Of a stretch of 50,192 nucleotides of DNA, positions 44,900 through 50,192 are shown one piece after another. The DNA is taken from positions 1-50,192 of IMG/VR virus record IMGVR_UViG_3300017917_001192; one strand, given 5' to 3'. The stretch is from a virus. The translations under genes and the position numbers were made by a program. The notes beneath the pieces are model-generated. The model did no database searches. It was not told the origin of the DNA and saw nothing but the letters and a program-made list of their open reading frames with translations. Position 1 is the stretch's first letter, and each line of letters begins with the position of its first letter.

Positions 44900-46638
44900 T
44901 ACCAAATTCCTGCGTTACTTGTTTGACTACCGCGTAATAATTTACCTGTAGCATAATCTTTGAAGCTAAATCTATCACTAATATCTTTTCTACTAGTAAC
45001 AGGAATACATGTAAGTTGTATTTGTAACTTAGTAGGTACGTATGTTGGTTCAATTGTTCCTGAAGCAGGATTACTAAATACTGTTGGGGTAGTACCTCCA
45101 CCAGGAGCTACTCCTTGAGGCAATTGTCTGTTAGTGCCAGTTGTACTTGTCGCAGTTGTATTTGTATCTTTTGATACACCGGCAAGCGTTGTAGTTGAAC
45201 TAGCACGTATATAATCTATATCGTTTGGTAAGTTGTATGTAAAACTTTGAATAACCAAAGGATGATTATCAAATTGAAATGCCCCATAGCCTTTTAAATA
45301 TAATAAAGGCGGAGGAGTCCCTAATTTTGGTTTTTCATCCTGACCATAAAACATTTTAGTTGCCGATCTTAAAAAATGTATCACTGCTAATACATAATTA
45401 GCTTCAAAAGTATCCTGCGCTGTAAAATCACAAGTAATTTGTACATTGTCAACACTACTTGATTGATATTGTACAACTTTATAATTATTATGTGTTAATG
45501 GTTGTTGGTCATAATTAGCAGAGTATGTCACAGCTATAATAGGTGTGTATGGGAATACGATACCTTTAGTAGCAATTAATGGTTCTAAAATTCCAGCAGG
45601 TTTTGCGTTATACAAGTAATCAGCATTTTTTGCCAAAACTAATCTTACACGCCAATCTTGCCTATTACCAAAATTAACACTATCCTGATAACTAGCTTGA
45701 CTTATAGCACTGGTTATCTGTCCTTGTATACCACGTGTGTTACTTGTAGCATATGGGGCAGCACCGTCATATTCATAACCATATAAATCACTATTAACAG
45801 GAGCAGCGGCAGCACTAGCGGCAGCATCATCAGCAAAACTATTATTGTAAGCAGGGTCATTGTCTACAGCAGGTGGTTCATTAGCAGCAATAAATTCTGC
45901 TTGTCGTTCGGCATTTATTAAATCTTGAAATGTTTGTGGTTCTTGGTTGGCATCAATAATAGATTGATCTATGGGTGAAGGATTGGGATCAACTGGAATA
46001 CTAGTTATAACTGGTTGCGGCGCTACTGTCCCAATTGTGACACCAGCATTTTCCGCCCCTGGATTAGTGTTTGGATCTGATGCTGATAAATTTGTATTGT
46101 CAGAACTTATTGCTGGTGGTGGTTGTGAACTAGTAGGTTGTGGGCTAGGAGGTAAATTACTAGGTGTGTTTGTAGTTTCATCTACTGCTCTAGTAGCTGC
46201 AAAGTAACTAGAACTATTTTTAGGTGTTACACTTGCTAAAGCATTGGGTGGCAATCCTGCTGCCTGTATTCTTTCTTGAGCCTGTTCCAATGTCAATGTA
46301 ACAGATGGATTACTTTTTAAATCAGTATATGTACCATCTTTATTTCCAACTATACCTGTTTTTTGTTTGGTTTCTTTTTGCAAAGCAAAAAAATCTTCAT
46401 TCTCTTTACGTTGATTCAATATAAATTCAGGATTAAAACCAGTTGTTACAGGTAATCCAGTATTAGGATTAATAGCAGTTATTGTAGTAGGAGTATTTGT
46501 ATTGACAGACTGTACGTATGCGTTTAATTGTGTTTGATCTTGGGCATTAACACGAAATGTTTGCCCTTTACTATTGGTTATAATATATAACCCGGTATTA
46601 TCATCAATTCTTACATTTGGGGGTAGTGTCAACGACAT
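44899..46638 (-). CDS. gp48: Baseplate tail-tube cap gp48-like
   Basis: About 580 residues. The C-terminal half has 'DWRVRLVLAKNADYLYNAKP', 'GILEPLIATKGIVFPYTPII', 'NYDQQPLTHNNYKVVQYQSS', 'ITCDFTAQDTFEANYVLAVI', 'HFLRSATKMFYGQD' and 'PPPLLYLKGYGAFQF'. This matches the gp48/gp54-type tail-tube cap of cyanophage-like viruses. The N-terminal about 300 residues are a Pro, Ser, Thr and Asn-rich low-complexity extension. The start ATG at 46638 (M-S-L-T-L-P-P) has AGGA at 9 bases; the frame is open further upstream but has no ribosome site there. The stop shares TAATG with gp53. It heads the baseplate transcript. Confidence 0.8.
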   Translation of the reverse strand: MSLTLPPNVRIDDNTGLYIITNSKGQTFRVNAQDQTQLNAYVQSVNTNTPTTITAINPNTGLPVTTGFNPEFILNQRKENEDFFALQKETKQKTGIVGNKDGTYTDLKSNPSVTLTLEQAQERIQAAGLPPNALASVTPKNSSSYFAATRAVDETTNTPSNLPPSPQPTSSQPPPAISSDNTNLSASDPNTNPGAENAGVTIGTVAPQPVITSIPVDPNPSPIDQSIIDANQEPQTFQDLINAERQAEFIAANEPPAVDNDPAYNNSFADDAAASAAAAPVNSDLYGYEYDGAAPYATSNTRGIQGQITSAISQASYQDSVNFGNRQDWRVRLVLAKNADYLYNAKPAGILEPLIATKGIVFPYTPIIAVTYSANYDQQPLTHNNYKVVQYQSSSVDNVQITCDFTAQDTFEANYVLAVIHFLRSATKMFYGQDEKPKLGTPPPLLYLKGYGAFQFDNHPLVIQSFTYNLPNDIDYIRASSTTTLAGVSKDTNTTATSTTGTNRQLPQGVAPGGGTTPTVFSNPASGTIEPTYVPTKLQIQLTCIPVTSRKDISDRFSFKDYATGKLLRGSQTSNAGIW

Positions 46639-46657
46639 ATCATAGTATCCTATTACA

Positions 46658-46664
46658 TATTTAT
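46658..46664 (-). promoter_or_regulatory. Late-promoter-like ATAAATA motif before gp48
   Basis: Minus-strand C-ATAAATA-TG, ending 19 bases before the ATG at 46638 in the divergent gap. It is a candidate gp55-dependent promoter for the whole baseplate cluster. Confidence 0.5.
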
Positions 46665-46705
46665 GATAAATAAAAAAGCACTTTTTTACCCACATTTTAC
46701 CCTAA

Positions 46706-46726
46706 ATGTTGTGCCCTCCGCAACAT
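46706..46726. repeat. Inverted repeat in the gp48/gp55 divergent gap
   Basis: ATGTTG and CAACAT flank TGCCCTCCG; with a G-T pair the arms extend to ATGTTGTG/CGCAACAT, closing a five-base loop. It ends four bases before the extended -10 of the gp55 promoter, covering the -35 region. This is a plausible operator for a repressor. A hairpin in a transcript reading through is the alternative. Confidence 0.55.
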
Positions 46727-46729
46727 ATG

Positions 46730-46738
46730 TGTTATAAT
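46730..46738 (+). promoter_or_regulatory. Extended -10 promoter for gp55
   Basis: TGTTATAAT is a perfect extended -10 (TGnTATAAT). The start of transcription would be near 46745, giving a leader of about 15 bases that holds the AAAGGA ribosome site at 46750-46755. The -35 is weak (TTGTGC near 46709), as expected for an extended -10 promoter recognised by host sigma-70. Confidence 0.6.
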
Positions 46739-46759
46739 ATTTCTAAAATAAAGGATTCT

Positions 46760-47656
46760 ATGAGTACCACAAAAAAGCCTGTTAACTACCTTAATAATAG
46801 GGACATACTAAAAGAAATACACGAAAGCAAAAACAGTTATTGCTATTATACAAAACAAGAATATCATCATTATGATTTAATAGTTGATATGCCTCAAGAT
46901 ACGCTTGAGGCTTGTTTTAAATACGCACATAAACGTGATAAGATTAAACAAGCAAAAGAAAATCGTGCCGCTAGATTATCAAACGAAACTGGTACAAAGA
47001 TTGAACCAAAATCTATTCCAACTACTGATTTAGTATTTCGTGTTATGACTTGGGAACATATCCCACTCAGTCCAAAACTACAAAAGAAAACATTAAAGAA
47101 AAAAACAGCAATTGATATAATGGAGTTTGATGATATTGATGAAGAAATCTTTGTTGATTTGGAAGACCCAACCACAGCAGGTGAGGTTGATGATATGGTA
47201 CATATGAAAGTAAACTTCCCACCATTTCAACATTATAAAATTGATGATGAAGGTAGCTTTTATTGTGTAGGTAAAAGTCATTGGAAAGGTGGCATTAAAC
47301 GTGGTCATTTTAGCAAAGATCATGGAAATCTTACTGATAAACTAGCACGTATGTATATTATGTTATGTGAAAAATACGCTATGAAGTTTAATTGGCGTGG
47401 ATATACATATAACGATGAAATGCGTAATTCAGCTATATTACAATTGACTTATGTTGGGTTGCGATTCAACGAAGCAAAATCACAAAACCCATTCGCATAT
47501 TATACCGCAGCAATTACAAATAGTTTTTGCCGTGTATTGAATACGGAAAAACGCAATCAAAACATACGTGATGATATATTAGAAATGAATGGACTTAACC
47601 CAAGTTATTCACGCATGAATTCAGGTATACGTGAAAAAGCTTGGTTAGAAGATTAA
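46760..47656 (+). CDS. gp55: Late-transcription sigma factor gp55-like
   Basis: A 298-residue protein from the ATG with AAAGGA at 4 bases; an earlier in-frame ATG at 46706 lies in the inverted repeat and has no ribosome site. The N-terminal 'NYLNNRDILKEIHESK' resembles T4 gp55 'NYVNNKELLQAI'. The core at about 195-275, 'NWRGYTYNDEMRNSAILQLT', 'RFNEAKSQNPFAYYTAAITN' and 'SFCRVLNTEKRNQNIRDDI', is the sigma region that binds late -10 elements. The C-terminal 'EKAWLED' resembles the sliding-clamp-binding end of T4 gp55 (DFLYE). An insertion of about 140 residues, acidic and Lys-rich, separates the two parts. It should direct host polymerase to the ATAAATA motifs upstream of tail genes. Confidence 0.9.
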   Translation: MSTTKKPVNYLNNRDILKEIHESKNSYCYYTKQEYHHYDLIVDMPQDTLEACFKYAHKRDKIKQAKENRAARLSNETGTKIEPKSIPTTDLVFRVMTWEHIPLSPKLQKKTLKKKTAIDIMEFDDIDEEIFVDLEDPTTAGEVDDMVHMKVNFPPFQHYKIDDEGSFYCVGKSHWKGGIKRGHFSKDHGNLTDKLARMYIMLCEKYAMKFNWRGYTYNDEMRNSAILQLTYVGLRFNEAKSQNPFAYYTAAITNSFCRVLNTEKRNQNIRDDILEMNGLNPSYSRMNSGIREKAWLED

Positions 47657-47667
47657 TTAACCAATAT

Positions 47668-47684
47668 GTTTGATTTAGTCAAAC
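47668..47684. other. Small inverted repeat between gp55 and gp47
   Basis: GTTTGA and TCAAAC flank TTTAG, giving a six-pair stem. There is no U-tract after it on the + strand, so it is not a standard terminator. It overlaps the candidate -35 of the gp47 promoter. Confidence 0.3.
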
Positions 47685-47698
47685 AAAAGATTTATAAT
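47670..47698 (+). promoter_or_regulatory. Candidate sigma-70 promoter for gp47
   Basis: TTGATT, 17 bases, then TATAAT. The predicted start would coincide with the ATG at 47704, giving a leaderless or nearly leaderless message, consistent with no clear ribosome site before gp47. Confidence 0.4.
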
Positions 47699-47703
47699 AC
47701 TGA

Positions 47704-48717
47704 ATGGCAAATTTATTTAAAAAAGCAGCATTTTTTACCGATCTACATTATGGTTTAAAGAGTAACAGTCTACAACATAATCAAGATTGTGATAATTTTG
47801 TAGACTGGTTTATTCAAAAAGCTAAAAAAGAAAACTGTGAAACCTGTTTCTTTTTGGGCGATTATAATCATCATCGTGCTAGTATTAACATACAAACATT
47901 ACAGTTTGGATTGCGTGGATTAGAAAAACTCAGTCAAAATTTTGACATGGTTTATTTTATTCCAGGCAATCACGACCTGTATTATCGTGACCGTCGTGAT
48001 ATACATAGCGTTGAATGGGCAAAACATTTACCTAATGTAAAAATTATTAATGACTTTTTCAAACAAGATGATGTAGTCATACTACCTTGGTTGGTACAGG
48101 ATGATTATAAAAAAGTTCAGAAAATGTCAAGTAAGTATTTGTTTGGTCATTTAGAATTACCACATTTTTACATGAATGCTATGGTAGAAATGCCTGATCA
48201 TGGCGAAATGAATGAAAATCATTTACAAGGCTTTGAATATGCTTTTAGTGGTCATTTTCATAAACGCCAAGCCCGCAAAAATATTTGGTATATAGGAAAT
48301 GCTTTCCCACATAATTATGCTGATGCCGGTGATGATGCTCGTGGAATGATGATATTAGAATGGGGAGAAACTCCCACATTCTATAGTTGGCCAAGACAAC
48401 CAGTTTACCGTGTACATAAACTTAGCGACATACTTGACAACCCACAAGGCTTGCTATTAATTGATAGTCATGTTAGGGTACATTTAGATATTGACATTAG
48501 CTATGAGGAGGCAAACTTTTTGCGTGAAACTTTTATTCCAGAATATAAACTTCGTGAAATGACATTGATACCTATGAAATTAGAAAATGTTGAACAAGGT
48601 AATTTTGAAGGATTGAAATTTGAAAGTGTTGATCAAATCATTGTGGATCAAATCAATGCTATAGAAAGCAAAGGCTTTGATAAAAAACTATTGTTGGACA
48701 TTTATAACACACTATGA
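47704..48717 (+). CDS. gp47: Recombination endonuclease subunit gp47-like (SbcD/Mre11 type)
   Basis: A 337-residue metallophosphoesterase, near the 339 residues of T4 gp47. The metal ligands are in order: D13-x-H15 (TDLHYG), G52-D53-Y, G-N89-H90-D91 (PGNHD), G-H149 (FGHLE) and G-H184-F-H186. It is the nuclease part of the gp46/47 complex that resects DNA ends for recombination-dependent replication. It starts 47 bases after gp55 and its TGA overlaps the gp46 start (ATGA), consistent with obligate partnership. No ribosome site is clear. See the promoter entry for possible leaderless expression. Confidence 0.95.
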   Translation: MANLFKKAAFFTDLHYGLKSNSLQHNQDCDNFVDWFIQKAKKENCETCFFLGDYNHHRASINIQTLQFGLRGLEKLSQNFDMVYFIPGNHDLYYRDRRDIHSVEWAKHLPNVKIINDFFKQDDVVILPWLVQDDYKKVQKMSSKYLFGHLELPHFYMNAMVEMPDHGEMNENHLQGFEYAFSGHFHKRQARKNIWYIGNAFPHNYADAGDDARGMMILEWGETPTFYSWPRQPVYRVHKLSDILDNPQGLLLIDSHVRVHLDIDISYEEANFLRETFIPEYKLREMTLIPMKLENVEQGNFEGLKFESVDQIIVDQINAIESKGFDKKLLLDIYNTL

Positions 48718-50192
48718 TTTCACTTAAAAATATTACACTGCGTAATTTCCTTAGTATTGGACAGGTTACTCAAGCAGTTGACTTTGATAGAAAAGAATTG
48801 ACACTTATTTTAGGTGAAAATCTAGACTTAGGTGGAGATGGTGCTAGAAATGGTACAGGAAAAACTACATTAATACAAGGCTTATGCTATGCTCTTTTTG
48901 GTGTACCAATAAATAATATTCGCAAAGACAATCTTGTTAACCGTACCAATGCTAAGGGAATGCTAGTTACACTAGAATTTAATGTAAATGGTACAGACTA
49001 TAAGATTGAGCGTGGCCGCAAACCTAACTTATTAAAATTTTATGTTAACAACACGTTACAGAAGTCGCAGGATGATGCGCAGGGCGAGAATAAAGAAACA
49101 CAGTCTTTCATTGAACGTACTGTTTGTATGTCACCTGATATGTTTAGGCATATTGTCGCACTTAATACTTACAGCGAGCCTTTTCTAGCACTTAAAGCAA
49201 ACGACCAACGGGCAATCATTGAACAACTACTTGGCATTACACTTCTTTCAGAAAAAGCTGAAACAGTAAAAGATTTAATTAGACAAAGTAAAGACGATAT
49301 TCAACAAGAAGAATTTCGTATTAAAGCGGTTGAAGAAGCCAATAAGCGTGTTAAAGAACAGATTGAAAGTACAAAACGCAGACAGAAACTTTGGAGAGCA
49401 AAACATAACGAAGATTTAGAAAATCTTGCTACTCAATATACTAAATTAAGTCAAATTGATATTGAAAAAGAATTGCAGGCTCATGTAGATTTAGCAACTT
49501 ATAATCAACAGGTTAATCTACAAACTACTTACAATAATAAAGTTGATAGTTTGCGTAAGGATATTGCTAAAGAAGATAAAAGTTACAAAAAACTAGAAAC
49601 CGAAGTTGCTACATTAAAAGATCATAAATGTTATGCTTGTGGTCATGAATTACATGATAAACAACATACTAGTTTTTTAGAAAGCAAACAATCATCATTA
49701 TTAGAAAGTAAAAATTTATTAGATGATTACAGATTTCAATTAGATGAATTGTTAAAATTTCCAATTACAATAATTGACAAACCTATTACACACTATAGCA
49801 CTGAGACTGAAGCTATTAAACATAGTAGTCAAATTGAAACTATTATCAAACAGATTGAAGATAAAAGTAATGAAACTGATCCATATCAGGAACAAATTAA
49901 TGAGATGGAGAGTCAAGCATTACAAGAAATTAGTTTTGATAAAATTAACCAAATTACAAAAACTATGGAACATCAAAAGTTTTTACTTGATTTATTAACA
50001 AGCAAGGATAGCTATGTGCGTAAAAAGATTATTGATCAAAACTTAAGTTATTTGAATTCAAGGTTAACACATTACTTAGATAAGATTGGATTGCCTCATC
50101 AGGTTGTATTTAAAAATGATTTACAAGTTGAGATTACAGAATTGGGTCGTGAGCTTGATTTTGATAATCTTTCGAGGGGTGAGCGTAATAGA
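48714..50192 (+). CDS. gp46: Recombination endonuclease subunit gp46-like (SbcC/Rad50 type), C-terminus cut by window edge
   Basis: The visible 493 residues begin 'MISLKNITLRNFLSIGQVTQ', with a Rad50-type Walker A N-G-T-G-K-T (residues 46-51). Long coiled-coil segments lie on either side of a zinc-hook C-Y-A-C at about 306-309. The window ends at L-S-R-G-E-R, the ABC signature motif, so Walker B and the C-terminal lobe are outside. It is the ATPase partner of gp47. The ATG overlaps the gp47 TGA (ATGA). Confidence 0.95.
   Translation, partial: MISLKNITLRNFLSIGQVTQAVDFDRKELTLILGENLDLGGDGARNGTGKTTLIQGLCYALFGVPINNIRKDNLVNRTNAKGMLVTLEFNVNGTDYKIERGRKPNLLKFYVNNTLQKSQDDAQGENKETQSFIERTVCMSPDMFRHIVALNTYSEPFLALKANDQRAIIEQLLGITLLSEKAETVKDLIRQSKDDIQQEEFRIKAVEEANKRVKEQIESTKRRQKLWRAKHNEDLENLATQYTKLSQIDIEKELQAHVDLATYNQQVNLQTTYNNKVDSLRKDIAKEDKSYKKLETEVATLKDHKCYACGHELHDKQHTSFLESKQSSLLESKNLLDDYRFQLDELLKFPITIIDKPITHYSTETEAIKHSSQIETIIKQIEDKSNETDPYQEQINEMESQALQEISFDKINQITKTMEHQKFLLDLLTSKDSYVRKKIIDQNLSYLNSRLTHYLDKIGLPHQVVFKNDLQVEITELGRELDFDNLSRGERNR

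Overview
The window is a near-continuous coding stretch of a T4-like (contractile-tailed) myovirus with an AT-rich genome. The evidence is a recognisable T4-type baseplate module (gp48, gp53, a hub-like protein, gp5, gp25 and gp6 homologues), a late sigma factor (gp55) and the gp47/gp46 recombination nuclease pair. Gene order and sequence style resemble marine or freshwater myoviruses related to cyanophages and pelagiphages more than enteric T4. The host cannot be read directly. The partial lipoprotein gene at the left edge looks most like proteobacterial, perhaps betaproteobacterial, transporter proteins, which is a weak hint. No rRNA, tRNA, CRISPR array or insertion sequence was seen, and no stretch longer than about 120 bases lacks a gene.

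Right end (46.7-50.2 kb, + strand): gp55, gp47 and the start of gp46, which runs off the window. The 121-base divergent gap (46639-46759) carries an extended -10 promoter for gp55, an inverted repeat over its upstream part, and a late-type ATAAATA motif facing the baseplate genes.

Middle (12.6-46.6 kb, - strand): the tail and baseplate module. It includes a single 6539-residue protein that fills 39% of the window. It carries two probable beta-propellers, three DUF4214-type modules and at least six copies of a short 'TITSVGTT..IGA' module. Behind it come a 52-residue gene, a 206-residue structural protein and two fibre-like proteins. [ACG][AT]TAAATA motifs lie 16-19 bases before several start codons. 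This fits gp55-directed late transcription.

Left (0-12.5 kb, - strand): a tightly packed accessory operon, mostly with 4-base stop/start overlaps. It encodes nucleotide-sugar and glycan-type enzymes (a GDP-mannose 3,5-epimerase-like protein, several glycosyltransferase-like proteins, an FkbM methyltransferase), a radical SAM protein, and an 1171-residue repeat protein whose C-terminal domain is related to a separate gene in the same operon. It ends with a BMP-family substrate-binding lipoprotein, cut by the window edge. Together these suggest a virus that builds a large receptor-binding apparatus and also carries a glycan-modifying cassette, plus a nutrient-uptake or envelope gene taken from a bacterium. 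The functional link between cassette and tail is inference.
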